A stretch of 64,000 nucleotides of DNA from Ruminococcus sp. FMBCY1 (GTDB lineage Bacteria > Bacillota > Clostridia > Oscillospirales > Acutalibacteraceae). Location of the stretch: NCBI RefSeq assembly GCF_023921805.1, contig NZ_CP074197.1:1736001-1800000 (forward strand), written 5' to 3'. This document shows positions 1 to 10,883 of this stretch, in pieces (position 1 is the stretch's first letter; every line of letters starts with the position of its first letter). The notes below the pieces were generated by a model. That model was not told where the DNA came from. It did not search any database and was given only the letters and a program-made list of their open reading frames with translations. A program made the translations under genes and the position numbers.

Positions 1-34
1 AGCTGCTTTTCTGATATATAAAGGAATTTAACAT

Positions 35-766
35 ATGGATAAGTTTTTTCAAGAAATAGCTGCGAGCTTTCAGAGAACTTTTATTAATGACGACCGTTGG
101 ATGCAGTTTTTAAGAGGTCTTGGAGTAACGATTGAAATCACAGTCGTTGCTGCCGTTATAGGTATTATCCTCGGTTTTTTAATTGCGATGGTTCGTTCGA
201 CTTACGACAAGAACCTTACCGGTAAAAAATGCAGAAAGCCGAGTGATTATTTACTCAAGTTTTTAAATGTTCTCTGCAATATCTATATTACGGTAATCAG
301 AGGTACTCCTGTTGTAATTCAGCTTATGATTATGTATTACATCATATTTTCATCGTCAAGAAACGGAATTATCGCAGCGGTACTCGCATTCGGTATCAAT
401 TCAGGCGCATATGTAGCCGAAATTGTGCGTTCGGGTATTATGTCAATCGACAAAGGTCAGTTTGAGGCAAGCCGTTCGCTCGGATTTAATTACAGCAGCA
501 CAATGCTCCATGTAATTCTTCCGCAGGCTTTCAAAAATGTTTTGCCTGCACTCGGCAACGAGTTTATTGTGCTTGTAAAGGAAACTTCGGTTGCCGGTTA
601 TGTTGCACTTCAGGATCTTACTTATGTGGGCAATCTTATTCGTTCAAGAACTTACGAGGCATTTTTCCCACTTATTTCGGTTGCGGCAATCTACCTTGTT
701 ATAGTATTGATTCTGACATACTTCCTCAAAAAACTTGAAAGGAGGTTGCGCAGCAGTGACCACTAA
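35..766 (+). CDS. Amino-acid ABC transporter permease (HisM/GlnP family)
   Basis: Inner-membrane permease subunit of a polar amino-acid importer; it would pair with the ATPase encoded next and with a lipoprotein binding protein probably encoded upstream, outside the window. The 243-residue protein has a hydrophobic first helix around residues 30-55, further helices at about 80-110 and 215-235, and the family's EAA-type cytoplasmic loop around 148-175, where [11 protein letters not shown] is followed by [15 protein letters not shown]. That loop docks on the ATPase. The insertion RGTPVVIQL after helix two is also typical of GlnP/HisM proteins. An AAGGAA ribosome site lies just before the ATG. 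The 3' end overlaps the ATPase start, so the two are translationally coupled. The substrate cannot be told from sequence alone. Confidence 0.93.
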   Translation: MDKFFQEIAASFQRTFINDDRWMQFLRGLGVTIEITVVAAVIGIILGFLIAMVRSTYDKNLTGKKCRKPSDYLLKFLNVLCNIYITVIRGTPVVIQLMIMYYIIFSSSRNGIIAAVLAFGINSGAYVAEIVRSGIMSIDKGQFEASRSLGFNYSSTMLHVILPQAFKNVLPALGNEFIVLVKETSVAGYVALQDLTYVGNLIRSRTYEAFFPLISVAAIYLVIVLILTYFLKKLERRLRSSDH

Positions 767-1499
767 CAATGATATTTTAATTAAGGTCGAGGGACTGAAA
801 AAGTATTTTGGCAATAACGAAGTGCTCAAGGGCATTAATGCCGAAATTCACAAGGGCGATGTAATGGTGGTTATCGGTGCGTCGGGTTCGGGTAAATCAA
901 CTTTTTTGCGTTGCCTTAACCTGCTTGAAGAGCCGACAGACGGAAAAATCATTTTTGACGGCATTGATATTAACGACAGAAATGTAGATATAAACCTCCA
1001 CCGCAGAAAAATGGGTATGGTGTTTCAGCAGTTTAACCTTTTCCCTCATATGACAGTGCTTAAGAATATGATTCTCGGCCCTGTAAAACTTCTTAAAAAG
1101 AGTAAGGAAGAGGCTACCAAAGAGGCAATGGAGCTGCTTGAAAGAGTAGGGCTTGCAGACAGAGCAAATGACTATCCGTCACAGCTTTCGGGCGGTCAAA
1201 AACAGCGTGTGGCAATTGTCCGTGCGCTTTGTATGAATCCGGAGGTAATGCTTTTTGACGAGCCTACTTCCGCACTTGACCCAGAAATGGTAGGCGAAGT
1301 TCTTGAAGTAATGAAAAGGCTTGCAAAAGACGGAATGACAATGGTGGTTGTAACTCACGAAATGGGTTTTGCCCGTGAAGTAGGTACAAATGTTGTATTC
1401 GTTGATAAGGGCGTAATCGTAGAGCAAGCGCCGCCGCAGGAATTCTTTACAAACCCTAAGAATGACAGATTAAAGGAATTTTTGTCAAAGGTTTTTTAA
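756..1499 (+). CDS. Amino-acid ABC transporter ATP-binding protein (GlnQ family)
   Basis: ATPase that drives the neighbouring permease. Walker A (GASGSGKST) lies near residue 35-43, followed by the Q-loop region [14 protein letters not shown], the signature [10 protein letters not shown], Walker B with the catalytic glutamate ([13 protein letters not shown]) and the H-loop [10 protein letters not shown], all intact. About 247 residues is the usual length. An in-frame TTG at 735 would give a longer product, but it sits upstream of a strong AAAGGAGG at 738-745; the GTG at 756, ten bases beyond it, is the better start. That start lies inside the last codons of the permease gene (11-bp overlap). 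A strong terminator follows, so this is the last gene of the operon. Confidence 0.93.
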   Translation: MTTNNDILIKVEGLKKYFGNNEVLKGINAEIHKGDVMVVIGASGSGKSTFLRCLNLLEEPTDGKIIFDGIDINDRNVDINLHRRKMGMVFQQFNLFPHMTVLKNMILGPVKLLKKSKEEATKEAMELLERVGLADRANDYPSQLSGGQKQRVAIVRALCMNPEVMLFDEPTSALDPEMVGEVLEVMKRLAKDGMTMVVVTHEMGFAREVGTNVVFVDKGVIVEQAPPQEFFTNPKNDRLKEFLSKVF

Positions 1500-1515
1500 T
1501 TAAATAAACAATATG

Positions 1516-1554
1516 ACAGTCTGATAAACAGTGAGTTTGTCAGACTGTTTTTTT
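1516..1554 (+). terminator. Rho-independent terminator of the amino-acid transporter operon
   Basis: A 14-bp stem (1516-1529 with 1535-1548, one G-U pair) with a five-base loop is followed by seven T residues. It begins 16 bases after the ATPase stop codon. Confidence 0.93.
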
Positions 1555-1595
1555 GTGCGATTTTTAACGGTTGCTAAACAATTATAAAAGTTTAA

Positions 1596-1631
1596 GGCTT
1601 GACCTAAACTTTTAAATTATTTTGCTTAACC
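1596..1631 (-). repeat. Solo end fragment of the dispersed foldback repeat
   Basis: Read on the minus strand, this stretch carries the outer end motif of the repeat family described at 10286-10680: a GGTTAAGCAAAATAATT block followed by AAAAGTTTAGGTCAAGCC. Nothing else of the element is present, so it is a remnant or a solo end. The rest of the 1555-1798 gap is AT-rich with no other clear feature. Confidence 0.6.
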
Positions 1632-1798
1632 CGCCTGCTATACCATAATTTCCTCCAATTCTTAATAAAGAACCGTTTATAAAATATTTTCGAGATTTAT
1701 TTACATTTACAATTTTTAAAAATCGAAATATTTTGCAAGCAATTGCTTGCATTTGCCGTCATAAGTGAATATAATATAGTTAAAGGAGCGTGATTTAT

Positions 1799-2104
1799 AT
1801 GGCAAATACTTCAGCAGTTTATGCCCGTATTGATACAGGCTTGAAAGAAAATGCGGAAAATATACTTGCACAGCTTGGTATTACTCCGTCAAGTGCAATT
1901 CAGATGCTTTACAGTCAGATTGTACTTACAAGAAGTCTACCCTTAAATCTTCAACTTCCTGTGGTTAAACCGACTGCTATCGGTTCAATGACTCAATCTG
2001 AATTAAATGCCGAATTAATAAAGGGTGAAGAATCTATAAAAGCAGGAAAAACCTATACGGCAGATGAGGTGGACGCTGAACTTGCAAAGGAATTCGGTAT
2101 ATGA
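1799..2104 (+). CDS. RelB/DinJ-family antitoxin
   Basis: Antitoxin of a type II toxin-antitoxin pair; it should bind and neutralise the toxin encoded next and repress their promoter. The N-terminal half (MANTSAVYARIDTGLKENAE, then ILAQLGITPSSAIQML) is the ribbon-helix-helix DNA-binding domain typical of RelB/DinJ, and the C-terminal half is the less ordered toxin-binding part. The product is 101 residues. The start is the ATG at 1799, ten bases after AGGAG at 1784-1788, rather than the in-frame GTG at 1790, which is too close to that site. The stop overlaps the toxin start by four bases (ATGA), a common arrangement for such pairs. Confidence 0.85.
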   Translation: MANTSAVYARIDTGLKENAENILAQLGITPSSAIQMLYSQIVLTRSLPLNLQLPVVKPTAIGSMTQSELNAELIKGEESIKAGKTYTADEVDAELAKEFGI

Positions 2105-2436
2105 ATAAGTTATATTCGGTTGTGTACTCTCCGAAAGCAAAGGACGATTTAAAAGAAATTTATACTTATATTGCTTTTACTTTGTCAGTTCCGACAACTG
2201 CCGAAAAGCAGATAAATCGAATCAGAAAAGCAATTCGTTCACTTGATTTTATGTCGTTAAGAAATCCTGCCGTTGATTGGGAGCCTTGGAAGAGTAAAGG
2301 AATGCGCAAAGTTACAGTTGACAAATTCATTGCTTTTTATACGGTAGACACCCGCAGTTTGACCGTTACGGTTATCCGTATTTTTTACGGAGGGCAGGAC
2401 ATTGCAAATATTGCATGGGATTTTGAAAACTTATAA
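2101..2436 (+). CDS. RelE/ParE-superfamily toxin
   Basis: Probable toxin partner of the preceding RelB/DinJ-type antitoxin. The 111-residue protein has the family layout: an N-terminal strand with SVVYSPKAKDDLKEIYTYIA, two helices (about residues 13-52), then a beta sheet ending in VTVIRIFYGGQDIANI. The basic segment SKGMRKVTVDKFIAFY matches the region that gives RelE-like enzymes their RNA-cleavage residues. Whether it cuts mRNA on the ribosome (RelE/YafQ) or acts on gyrase (ParE) cannot be settled here; antitoxin type and spacing favour the RelE side. A hairpin terminator follows at 2543. Confidence 0.82.
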   Translation: MNKLYSVVYSPKAKDDLKEIYTYIAFTLSVPTTAEKQINRIRKAIRSLDFMSLRNPAVDWEPWKSKGMRKVTVDKFIAFYTVDTRSLTVTVIRIFYGGQDIANIAWDFENL

Positions 2437-2542
2437 ATTGCGATTATCAACTGTTGATAAAATCTCAACACCTTTTTACCTCAAAATCGGCATTGATATT
2501 TCTTTACACGCTGTCGGGTGTTGCATTTTAGGGCAAAAATAA

Positions 2543-2580
2543 TCTCCACAGGATTTATTTTCCTGTGGAGAATTTTATTT
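2543..2580 (+). terminator. Hairpin terminator after the toxin-antitoxin pair
   Basis: An 11-bp perfect stem (CTCCACAGGA core, 2543-2553 with 2561-2571) with a seven-base loop is followed by an AT-rich tail with interrupted T runs. It separates the toxin-antitoxin operon from the rpoB promoter. Confidence 0.75.
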
Positions 2581-2631
2581 GCCTAAAAATCAAAATTTCT
2601 GAAAAATTTTTGCTTTTTTAGAAAAAAGCCC

Positions 2632-2660
2632 TTGACAACCTCCCTTTGGTAGCGTAAAAT
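2632..2660 (+). promoter_or_regulatory. Sigma-A promoter of rpoBC
   Basis: A perfect -35 TTGACA (2632-2637) and a -10 TAAAAT (2655-2660) are separated by 17 bp. The leader to rpoB is about 150 nt and holds a small hairpin CCGAC-ACA-GTCGG at 2690-2702, just after an imperfect inverted repeat around 2668-2690. This gives rpoBC a promoter of its own. Confidence 0.85.
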
Positions 2661-2818
2661 AGTACAATGTACCATAATGGGGTTATGTACCGACACAGTC
2701 GGACAAATCGTCAAAAAAATTTATCTTACAGGGGGATATTATCACAAAATCTCCAAAGTGTCAAGAGGTTTTTTTGACAGGGGCATTGCCCTCAAATTTA
2801 TTAAGGAGTGATACGCCT

Positions 2819-5800
2819 ATGGTTAATGTCAAACCCGTTAAGCTCGGCAATCGTGAACGAATGAGCTTTGGCAAAATCAATGAAGTTATTGATATGCCTA
2901 ACCTTATTGATGTCCAGAAGCAGTCTTATCAGTGGTTCCTTGACGAAGGTCTTAAAGAAGTATTTAAGGATGTGTCGGGAATTACCGATTATCAAAATAA
3001 TCTTGTGCTTGATTTTATTGATTACTCTATTGATGTTGATCACCCAAATTACAGCATTGTAGAATGTAAGTCAAGAGATGCTACATTCTCTGCCGCTTTG
3101 CGTGTTACAGCAAGACTTTTAAACAGAGCTACAGGTGAGATTAAAGAGAGCAATGTGTTTATGGGCGATTTCCCGCTTATGACACCGAGCGGCACATTCA
3201 TCATCAACGGTGCAGAGCGTGTTATTGTATCTCAGCTTGTAAGAAGCCCGGGCGTTTATTATAAGATGGACCACGATAAAACAGGTAAAGAGCTTTACAG
3301 CGCTACCGTTATTCCTAACCGTGGTGCATGGCTTGAGTACGAAACAGACATCAACGATGTTTTCTATGTTCGTATCGATAAAAACCGTAAGCTTCCCGTT
3401 ACAGCGTTTATCAGATCTTTAGGTCTTGGCACAGACGCTGAAATTCTCGACTTCTTCGGCGACGACGAGAGAATGAAAGCTACTATTGAAAAAGACCAGA
3501 CAAGCAGTGTTGAAGAAGGTCTTATCGAAGTTTACAGAAAGCTCCGTCCGTCAGAGCCTCCTACAGTAGACAGCTCTCAACAGCATATCAATAATCTTTT
3601 CTTTGACCCCGGCAGATATGATATGTCAAGAGTAGGCAGATACAAGTATAACAAAAAACTCGGCATTGCCGACAGACTTGAAGGCCAGGTTATTGCAGAG
3701 CCTATCTCTAACCCACGCACAGGCGAGGTTATGGCTTTCAGAGATGAGAAAATTACTAAAGAAAAGGCTTTAGAAATCGAAAATGCCGGCGTTCAGATTG
3801 CTTATGTAAAAGCACAGGACGAAAAAATCGTTAAAGTTATTTCTAACGGTATGGTTGACATCAAGGCTTATGTTGACTTTGATGCAGAGGCTGAATGCGG
3901 AATCCGTGAGAATGTTCGTTTTGATGTTCTTTGCGAAATTCTTGACGCAGCACAGAACGAGGAAGAGCTTAAGGAAATGCTCACAGACAGAGCAGACGAG
4001 CTTACTCCTAACCATATCACAAAAGATGATATTTTTGCTACAATCAACTACCTTAACTGCGTGGCTCACGGTGTCGGCAGAACAGACGATATCGACCACC
4101 TCGGCAACAGAAGAATCCGTTGCGTAGGCGAGCTTTTACAGAACCAGGTAAGAATCGGTTTCTCAAGACTTGACAGAGTTGTAAGAGAAAGAATGGCTAC
4201 ACAGTCACAGGATATGGACTCGCTTTCTCCTAACTCACTTATCAATATTCGTCCGGTAACTGCCGCAATCAGAGAGTTCTTCGGTTCTTCTCCGCTTTCA
4301 CAGTTCATGGACCAGACAAACCCACTCGCAGAGCTTACTCACAAGCGTCGTTTGTCAGCACTCGGCCCGGGCGGTCTTTCAAGAGATCGTGCAGGCTTTG
4401 AAGTTCGAGATGTACACTACACCCACTACGGCAGAATGTGTCCTATCGAAACTCCTGAAGGACCTAACATCGGTCTTATTTCATACCTTACATCATTTGC
4501 AAGAATCAACAAGTACGGCTTTATCGAATCACCGTACCGTAAGATTAATAAAGAAACAGGCGTTGTTACAAACGAAGTTGTTTATATGACAGCCGATGTT
4601 GAAGACAACTACACCGTAGCACAGGCAAATGAGCCGCTTGACGAGAACGGCAGATTTGTTCATACCAGAGTTGTCGGCAGAAGAAGAGATGAATTCGTAG
4701 ATCTTCCTGCAGACGAGTTTGACTTTATGGACGTATCGCCTAAGCAGGTACTTTCGGTTGCTACAGCTATGATTCCGTTCCTCGAAAACGATGACGCAAA
4801 CCGTGCTCTTATGGGTGCGAACATGCAGCGTCAGGCAGTGCCGCTCCTCAGAACAGAAGCACCTATCGTAGGTACAGGTATGGAGTACAAGGCAGGTACA
4901 GACTCAGGCGTATGTATTCTTGCGGAAGAGGACGGCGTTGTATTAAGCGTTGACGCCCGCAACATTCGTGTACAGTACGATTCGGGCAGAATTCAGGACT
5001 TTGAGGTTATCAAGTTCTTGCGTTCTAACCAGGGTACATGTATCAACCAGCGTCCTATTGTTGAAAGAGGACAGAGAGTTAAGAAAGGCGAAGTTCTCGC
5101 TGACGGTCCTGCTACAGACCACGGTGAAGTTGCTATCGGTAAGAACGCACTCATCGGCTTTATGACCTGGGAAGGTTATAACTACGAGGATGCGGTTCTC
5201 CTTAACGAAAAAATTGTTAGAGATGATGTTTATACATCTATTCATATTGAGGAATACGATACAGAGGCAAGAGATACAAAGCTCGGCCCTGAAGAAATTA
5301 CAAGAGATATTCCAAATATCGGCGAAGATATGCTCAAGTACCTTGATGAAGACGGTATTGTTCAGGTAGGTGCAGAGGTTCACGCAGGCGATATTCTTGT
5401 AGGTAAGGTTACACCAAAGGGTGAAACCGAGCTTACTGCCGAAGAAAGACTTTTGAGAGCTATCTTTGGCGAAAAGGCAAGAGAAGTAAGAGATACTTCA
5501 CTCAGAGTACCTCACGGCGAGAGCGGTACAGTTGTAGATGTTAAGGTATTTACAAGAGCCGACAGCCGTAACGAACTCCAGCCCGGTGTAAACAAGGTTG
5601 TCAGAGTTTATCTTGCATTAAAGCGTAAAATCAGCGTTGGCGACAAGATGGCGGGTCGTCACGGTAATAAGGGTGTCGTTTCAAGAATTCTTCCTGTAGA
5701 GGATATGCCATTCCTTCCTGACGGCACACCGCTTGACATCGTACTTAACCCGTTGGGCGTACCTTCTCGTATGAACATCGGTCAGGTGCTCGAGGTTCAC

Positions 5801-6544
5801 CTCGGCTATGCGGCTAAGGCACTTGGCTGGAAGATTATGACACCTGTATTTGACGGCGCTCACGAAGGCGATATTTTCCAGGCACTTAAAGATGCAGGTT
5901 ACAGCGAGGACGGTAAGACATGGCTTATCGACGGCAGAACAGGCGAGCGTTTTGACAACCCTGTAACCGTCGGTTATATGTATTACCTTAAGCTCCATCA
6001 CCTTGTTGACGAGAAGATTCACGCAAGAAGTACAGGTCCTTACTCACTCGTTACACAGCAGCCTCTCGGCGGTAAAGCACAGTTCGGCGGTCAGCGTTTC
6101 GGTGAGATGGAAGTTTGGGCACTTGAGGCTTACGGTGCGGCCTATACACTTCAGGAAATTCTTACCGTTAAGTCTGACGATGTTATCGGCAGAGTTAAGA
6201 CTTATGAGGCAATCGTTAAGGGTCAGAACATTCCTGCACCGGGTATCCCTGAATCATTCAGAGTTCTTATTAAAGAATTGCAGTCACTTGCCCTTGATGT
6301 TCGTGTTCTTGACGCACAGGGCGAGGAAATTGACATTAAGCAGAAGTTTGATGAGGACGAAGACATTACAGATGCAGCTACAACCGAGTTCAACGAGGAG
6401 AGCGTAATGACCGAGTCAATGGACGGTTACAACCTCGACGAAGAAGGCGAAGAGGGCAATATGTTTGACGATTCGGGTCTTGCAGCAGATGACGATGACA
6501 GCGACTACTTCGACTTTGACGACTTAAACAAGAATGATATGTAA
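2819..6544 (+). CDS. rpoB: DNA-directed RNA polymerase beta subunit
   Basis: Beta subunit of core RNA polymerase, 1241 residues. The rifampicin-binding cluster lies near residues 489-515 and reads [20 protein letters not shown], then [18 protein letters not shown]. The residues matching E. coli D516, H526 and S531 are the sensitive forms. Further conserved blocks are RVCPQ-like [18 protein letters not shown] and [15 protein letters not shown]. The last 65 or so residues form a strongly acidic tail rich in Asp and Glu. The start is the ATG at 2819, ten bases after AAGGAG; an in-frame TTG at 2774 has no ribosome site. rpoC follows after 15 bases. Unlike the usual Firmicute order, rplJ-rplL are not directly upstream. 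Confidence 0.98.
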   Translation: MVNVKPVKLGNRERMSFGKINEVIDMPNLIDVQKQSYQWFLDEGLKEVFKDVSGITDYQNNLVLDFIDYSIDVDHPNYSIVECKSRDATFSAALRVTARLLNRATGEIKESNVFMGDFPLMTPSGTFIINGAERVIVSQLVRSPGVYYKMDHDKTGKELYSATVIPNRGAWLEYETDINDVFYVRIDKNRKLPVTAFIRSLGLGTDAEILDFFGDDERMKATIEKDQTSSVEEGLIEVYRKLRPSEPPTVDSSQQHINNLFFDPGRYDMSRVGRYKYNKKLGIADRLEGQVIAEPISNPRTGEVMAFRDEKITKEKALEIENAGVQIAYVKAQDEKIVKVISNGMVDIKAYVDFDAEAECGIRENVRFDVLCEILDAAQNEEELKEMLTDRADELTPNHITKDDIFATINYLNCVAHGVGRTDDIDHLGNRRIRCVGELLQNQVRIGFSRLDRVVRERMATQSQDMDSLSPNSLINIRPVTAAIREFFGSSPLSQFMDQTNPLAELTHKRRLSALGPGGLSRDRAGFEVRDVHYTHYGRMCPIETPEGPNIGLISYLTSFARINKYGFIESPYRKINKETGVVTNEVVYMTADVEDNYTVAQANEPLDENGRFVHTRVVGRRRDEFVDLPADEFDFMDVSPKQVLSVATAMIPFLENDDANRALMGANMQRQAVPLLRTEAPIVGTGMEYKAGTDSGVCILAEEDGVVLSVDARNIRVQYDSGRIQDFEVIKFLRSNQGTCINQRPIVERGQRVKKGEVLADGPATDHGEVAIGKNALIGFMTWEGYNYEDAVLLNEKIVRDDVYTSIHIEEYDTEARDTKLGPEEITRDIPNIGEDMLKYLDEDGIVQVGAEVHAGDILVGKVTPKGETELTAEERLLRAIFGEKAREVRDTSLRVPHGESGTVVDVKVFTRADSRNELQPGVNKVVRVYLALKRKISVGDKMAGRHGNKGVVSRILPVEDMPFLPDGTPLDIVLNPLGVPSRMNIGQVLEVHLGYAAKALGWKIMTPVFDGAHEGDIFQALKDAGYSEDGKTWLIDGRTGERFDNPVTVGYMYYLKLHHLVDEKIHARSTGPYSLVTQQPLGGKAQFGGQRFGEMEVWALEAYGAAYTLQEILTVKSDDVIGRVKTYEAIVKGQNIPAPGIPESFRVLIKELQSLALDVRVLDAQGEEIDIKQKFDEDEDITDAATTEFNEESVMTESMDGYNLDEEGEEGNMFDDSGLAADDDDSDYFDFDDLNKNDM

Positions 6545-6559
6545 GGAGGAAGTATAAAA

Positions 6560-9500
6560 ATGATAGATAATAACGCATTTGATTCAATTAAAATCGGACT
6601 TGCTTCCCCTGAGCAAATTAGAGCCTGGTCTTACGGCGAGGTTAAAAAGCCCGAAACAATCAACTACCGTACATTAAAACCTGAGCGTGACGGCTTGTTC
6701 TGCGAGCGTATTTTCGGACCTACAAAGGACTGGGAGTGCCACTGCGGTAAATACAAGAGAATCCGTTTTAAGGGTAAAATTTGTGACCGTTGCGGTGTTG
6801 AGGTTACAAGAGCAAAAGTAAGAAGAGAGAGAATGGGTCACATTGAGCTTGCCGCTCCTGTTTCTCATATCTGGTACTTCAAGGGTATTCCTTCAAGAAT
6901 TTCTCTTATGCTCGATATTTCTCCGAGAACACTTGAAAATGTTCTTTATTTCTCAAGATATATTGTTACAGATCCCGGCAACTGCCGTGATCTTGAAAAA
7001 AATCAGTGCCTGAGCGAAAAAGAGTACGCTGAAATGCGTGAAAAGTATGACAACGACTTTGAGGCAGGTATGGGTGCAGAGTCTATTCAGAAGTTACTCA
7101 AGGAAATTGACCTTGAGCAGCTCTCTGCACAGCTTAAAGAAGAGCTTGAAACAGCATCGGGTCAGAAGAGAGTTCGTATTCTCAAGCGCCTTGATGTTGT
7201 TGAGAGTTTCCGCCTTTCGGGCAACCGCCCCGAATGGATGATTATGGATGTTATTCCTGTAATTCCGCCTGATATCCGCCCTATGGTTCAGCTTGACGGC
7301 GGCAGATTTGCTACATCTGACCTTAACGACCTTTACAGAAGAGTTATTAACAGAAACAACCGTCTTAAAAAGCTCCTTGAGCTTAACGCTCCTGAAATCA
7401 TCATCAGAAACGAGAAGAGAATGCTGCAGGAATCTGTAGACGCTCTCATTGACAACGGCAGAAGAGGCAGACCTGTTACAGGCCCTAACAACCGTCCGCT
7501 CAAGTCACTTTCCGATATGCTTAAAGGTAAGCAGGGTCGTTTCCGTCAGAACCTTCTCGGTAAGCGTGTTGACTATTCGGGTCGTTCGGTTATCGTTGTA
7601 GGCCCTGAACTTAAGATGTACCAGTGCGGTCTTCCTAAGGAAATGGCTATTGAGCTTTTCAAACCGTTTGTTATGAAACGCCTTGTAGAAACTAAGGCTG
7701 TTATCAATATTAAGGCTGCAAGAAAAGCAGTTGAGCGTGCAAAGGACGAGGTTTGGGATGCACTTGAGGTTGTAATCAAGGGACACCCTGTTCTTCTCAA
7801 CCGTGCGCCTACACTTCACAGACTCGGTATTCAGGCATTTGAGCCTGTACTTGTTGAGGGCAGAGCACTTAAGCTTCACCCGCTTGCTTGTACAGCGTAC
7901 AACGCCGACTTTGACGGCGACCAGATGGCTGTCCATGTACCGCTTTCCGCAGAGGCACAGGCAGAGGCAAGATTCCTTATGCTTGCAGCCGGCAACCTCC
8001 TTAAACCGTCAGACGGTCAGCCTGTAACAGTTCCTACACAGGATATGATCCTCGGTTCGTACTACCTTACACTTGATAAGGACGGCGAGCGTGGCGAGGG
8101 CAAGGTGTTCCGTGATGTTGATGAAGCTATGATGGCTTATCAGACCGGTGTTATCCAGCTTCACTCAAAGATTAAGGTAAGATACGAAAAGGTAATTGAC
8201 GGCGTTAAGTATTCCGACCTTGTTGATACAACAATCGGTAAGATTATCTTTAACAACCCGATTCCGCAGAACCTTGGTTTTGTTGACAGAAGCAAGCCTG
8301 AAAACCGCTTTAAACTTGAGGTTGACTTCCTTGTAGGTAAGTCTAAACTTAAGAAGATTATTGATAAATGTATTAAGATAAACGGCACAGAGATTACAAG
8401 CCATGTTCTTGACCACATCAAGGCACAGGGCTATAAATACTCAACAAGAGGCGCTATTACTGTTGCCGTATGTGACGCCGTTATTCCTCCTGCCAAGAAA
8501 GAAATCATCAAAAAGGCAGAGGCTGATGTCGATGCAGTTCGTGAGGACTATATGATGGGTCTTCGTTCCGATGAGGAGCGTTACGAGGAAGTTCTTAAGA
8601 TTTGGGAGAAGGCTACAAACGATGTAACCGATGCCCTCCAGAAGAACCTTGACCGCTACAACCCAATCTTCATGATGGCTGACTCAGGTGCCCGTGGTAG
8701 TATGAGCCAGATTCGTCAGCTTGCAGGTATGCGTGGTCTTATTGCCAATACATCAGGTAAAACAATCGAAATTCCTATCAAGGCTAACTACCGTGAAGGC
8801 CTTAACATTATGGAATACTTTATTTCATCCCGAGGCGCTCGTAAAGGTCTTACAGATACAGCGCTCAGAACAGCCGACTCAGGTTACCTTACCCGTCGTC
8901 TTGTTGATGTATCACAGGAAGTTATCATTCGTGAGGACGACTGCGGTACAACAGACGGTCTTGAGATTTTCGACATCAAGGCAGGCGAAAACAATGTTAT
9001 CGAGGGACTTCACGAAAGACTTATCGGCAGATACCTCGTTGACGATTTCTGCGATTCAAACGGCAACACCCTTGTTTCTAAGGATGTAATGATGGGCGAC
9101 AAAGAGGCTGACATTATCGTAAACAGCGGCGTTGAAAGAATTAAGATTCGTTCCGTACTTTCTTGTCGTGCTAAGCACGGTGCTTGTAAGAAGTGCTACG
9201 GTTCTAACCTTGCAAACCGCCAGCCTGTAACAGTCGGTGAGGCAGTAGGTATTATCGCCGCACAGTCAATCGGTGAGCCGGGTACACAGCTTACAATGAG
9301 AACATTCCATACCGGCGGTGTTGCATCGGCAGAAGATATCACACAGGGTCTTCCAAGAGTTGAAGAGTTGTTCGAGGCCCGTAAACCAAAGAGCCTTGCA
9401 ATCATCAGTGAAATTGACGGTGAAGTTAGATTTGAAGAAATCAAAAATGCTCGTCACGCTATTGTATTCAACCACGAAACAGGCGAAGAAAAGCAGTACC

Positions 9501-10144
9501 TTATTCCTTTCGGCTTTAGAGTTAAGGTTCAGGAAGGTCAGATTATCAAGAAAGGTGACAAAATCACCGACGGTGCTGTTAATCCGCACGATATTCTTGC
9601 AATTCTCGGTTCAGACGCAGTAATGAACTACCTTATTTCAGAGGTACAGAGTACCTACCGTTTACAGGGTGTTGAAATCAACGATAAGCACATTGAGGTT
9701 ATCGTTCGTCAGATGATGAGAAAGGTAAGAGTTGAGGACGCAGGCGATACTAAGTTTATGTCCGGTCAGACCTACGATAAGAACGATGTTCTCTTTGAGA
9801 ACGAGCAGATTAAAAAGCGTATTGCTAACGGTGAAGAAAACCTCAGAGAGGCAACATTCACACAGTTGCTCCTCGGTATTACAAAGGCAGCACTCGCAAC
9901 AGACAGCTTCCTTTCTGCCGCATCATTCCAGGAAACAACAAGAGTTCTTACAGATGCAGCTATTAAGGGTAAGATTGATCCGCTTATCGGTCTTAAGGAA
10001 AATGTTATTATCGGTAAGGTTATTCCTGCAGGTACAGGTATGCCGAGATATGCAGGCGTAAAGCTCGAAGAGCCGAAGTCAGAGGTTGAAGATGCAGATG
10101 AAAATGCTGTTGAATCAACCGAAACTGCAGATATTTCCGAATAA
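6560..10144 (+). CDS. rpoC: DNA-directed RNA polymerase beta' subunit
   Basis: Beta' subunit of core RNA polymerase, 1194 residues, a normal length for Firmicutes. The N-terminal zinc ribbon is visible as Cys60, Cys62, Cys75 and Cys78 (ECHC ... CDRC). The catalytic loop [12 protein letters not shown] begins near residue 448 and holds the three aspartates that bind magnesium. A second zinc site includes [11 protein letters not shown] near residue 869, and the trigger-loop region contains [15 protein letters not shown]. An AAGGAGG lies between the rpoB stop and this ATG, so the pair is one transcript. A strong terminator follows the stop codon by about 30 bases. Confidence 0.98.
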   Translation: MIDNNAFDSIKIGLASPEQIRAWSYGEVKKPETINYRTLKPERDGLFCERIFGPTKDWECHCGKYKRIRFKGKICDRCGVEVTRAKVRRERMGHIELAAPVSHIWYFKGIPSRISLMLDISPRTLENVLYFSRYIVTDPGNCRDLEKNQCLSEKEYAEMREKYDNDFEAGMGAESIQKLLKEIDLEQLSAQLKEELETASGQKRVRILKRLDVVESFRLSGNRPEWMIMDVIPVIPPDIRPMVQLDGGRFATSDLNDLYRRVINRNNRLKKLLELNAPEIIIRNEKRMLQESVDALIDNGRRGRPVTGPNNRPLKSLSDMLKGKQGRFRQNLLGKRVDYSGRSVIVVGPELKMYQCGLPKEMAIELFKPFVMKRLVETKAVINIKAARKAVERAKDEVWDALEVVIKGHPVLLNRAPTLHRLGIQAFEPVLVEGRALKLHPLACTAYNADFDGDQMAVHVPLSAEAQAEARFLMLAAGNLLKPSDGQPVTVPTQDMILGSYYLTLDKDGERGEGKVFRDVDEAMMAYQTGVIQLHSKIKVRYEKVIDGVKYSDLVDTTIGKIIFNNPIPQNLGFVDRSKPENRFKLEVDFLVGKSKLKKIIDKCIKINGTEITSHVLDHIKAQGYKYSTRGAITVAVCDAVIPPAKKEIIKKAEADVDAVREDYMMGLRSDEERYEEVLKIWEKATNDVTDALQKNLDRYNPIFMMADSGARGSMSQIRQLAGMRGLIANTSGKTIEIPIKANYREGLNIMEYFISSRGARKGLTDTALRTADSGYLTRRLVDVSQEVIIREDDCGTTDGLEIFDIKAGENNVIEGLHERLIGRYLVDDFCDSNGNTLVSKDVMMGDKEADIIVNSGVERIKIRSVLSCRAKHGACKKCYGSNLANRQPVTVGEAVGIIAAQSIGEPGTQLTMRTFHTGGVASAEDITQGLPRVEELFEARKPKSLAIISEIDGEVRFEEIKNARHAIVFNHETGEEKQYLIPFGFRVKVQEGQIIKKGDKITDGAVNPHDILAILGSDAVMNYLISEVQSTYRLQGVEINDKHIEVIVRQMMRKVRVEDAGDTKFMSGQTYDKNDVLFENEQIKKRIANGEENLREATFTQLLLGITKAALATDSFLSAASFQETTRVLTDAAIKGKIDPLIGLKENVIIGKVIPAGTGMPRYAGVKLEEPKSEVEDADENAVESTETADISE

Positions 10145-10174
10145 TTTTAACTAACATTTTGGTTTAAAAAAATT

Positions 10175-10215
10175 AAATGCCCGACAATGCATTCAGTCAT
10201 TGTCGGGCATTTGTG
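10175..10215 (+). terminator. Terminator of rpoBC
   Basis: A 15-bp perfect stem (10175-10189 with 10198-10212, core TGCCCGACAATG) with an eight-base loop. The 3' arm ends in TTT, giving only a short U-tract. Confidence 0.85.
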
Positions 10216-10285
10216 CGTGTGCTTGTAGTTATTAACAATTTGTTATAAATGTGTTAAAAGATTGTCGGTTAGGTCATTAAAAAAA

Positions 10286-10680
10286 CTGTGGTTTAACACG
10301 GTGCTTAGGTCAAATGATTAAAAAATTTAGGTCAAGCCTTTTTAAAGGCTTGCGGGTTTGGGCAGCGCCCATAAAATCTTCCGATATAACAATTTATCAG
10401 GCGCAAACAGCGTAGTTGTTTGCGTGCTAAAACTAAGTTTGTTAAAACAGGCAATAGCCATTGTAACCGGAAAAGCTAAAAACACGGTCAAAGCATTGCG
10501 TTGACCGTGAAAGGGAAGTGTATTTTCTTTTGTTGCTCTCGCAAAAGCTAACGCAGTTATATTCAAGCCGCCAAACAGCAGGCTGTTTGGCTATCGTTAG
10601 ATTGTGTAAACGAAAAGTATTTGTGGGCTTTGCCCACACCCACAACCTTTGAAAAGGTTGACCAAACTTTTATAATTAAA
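10286..10680 (+). repeat. Dispersed foldback repeat, copy A
   Basis: Large intergenic repeat found in at least five copies in the window. Left to right it holds a row of hairpins: AAGCC/GGCTT (about 10334-10352), GGGC-AGC-GCCC, CGCAAACAGC-type (about 10401-10424), a central CACGGTCAA/TTGACCGTG stem (about 10482-10510), CCAAACAGC/CTGTTTGG (about 10570-10590), GTGGGC/GCCCAC and CAACCTTT/AAAGGTTG (about 10642-10660). The two ends are inverted copies of one another: an AAAAATTTAGGTCAA-type end facing a GGTCAACC-type end, so the whole can fold back. No supported protein lies inside; short reading frames in it are by-products. The rest of the 10145-10883 gap is AT-rich apart from the two terminators. 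Confidence 0.8.
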
Positions 10681-10779
10681 TGTCGAAAACCTAAATTTTA
10701 CAACACTCAAAATGAATATTTATAAAATTAACAATCAATAAATATTCGTTTTAATTCAAAAATATACATTTATTATACA

Positions 10780-10823
10780 ACAAAAATCGTCCGAATTTGC
10801 AGCAAAGGTCAAACTCGGACGAT
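10780..10823 (-). terminator. Terminator of the trpS operon
   Basis: A 9-bp stem, ATCGTCCGA with TCGGACGAT (10786-10794 with 10815-10823), is followed on the minus strand by a run of T residues. It lies about 60 bases beyond the trpS stop. Confidence 0.8.
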
Positions 10824-10883
10824 ATTATTTTGCTTTAGTAAAAACAATATTTTATCATTGAAATACGCTTAATCTAAATAATA

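Noticed and set aside
10442..10645. Open reading frame on the minus strand with a near-match at 57464-57670 (both start MWVWAKPTN)
   Set aside because: Both lie inside copies of the foldback repeat. Similarity follows the DNA repeat, the frames differ in length and lack ribosome sites; they are by-products and not a conserved protein.
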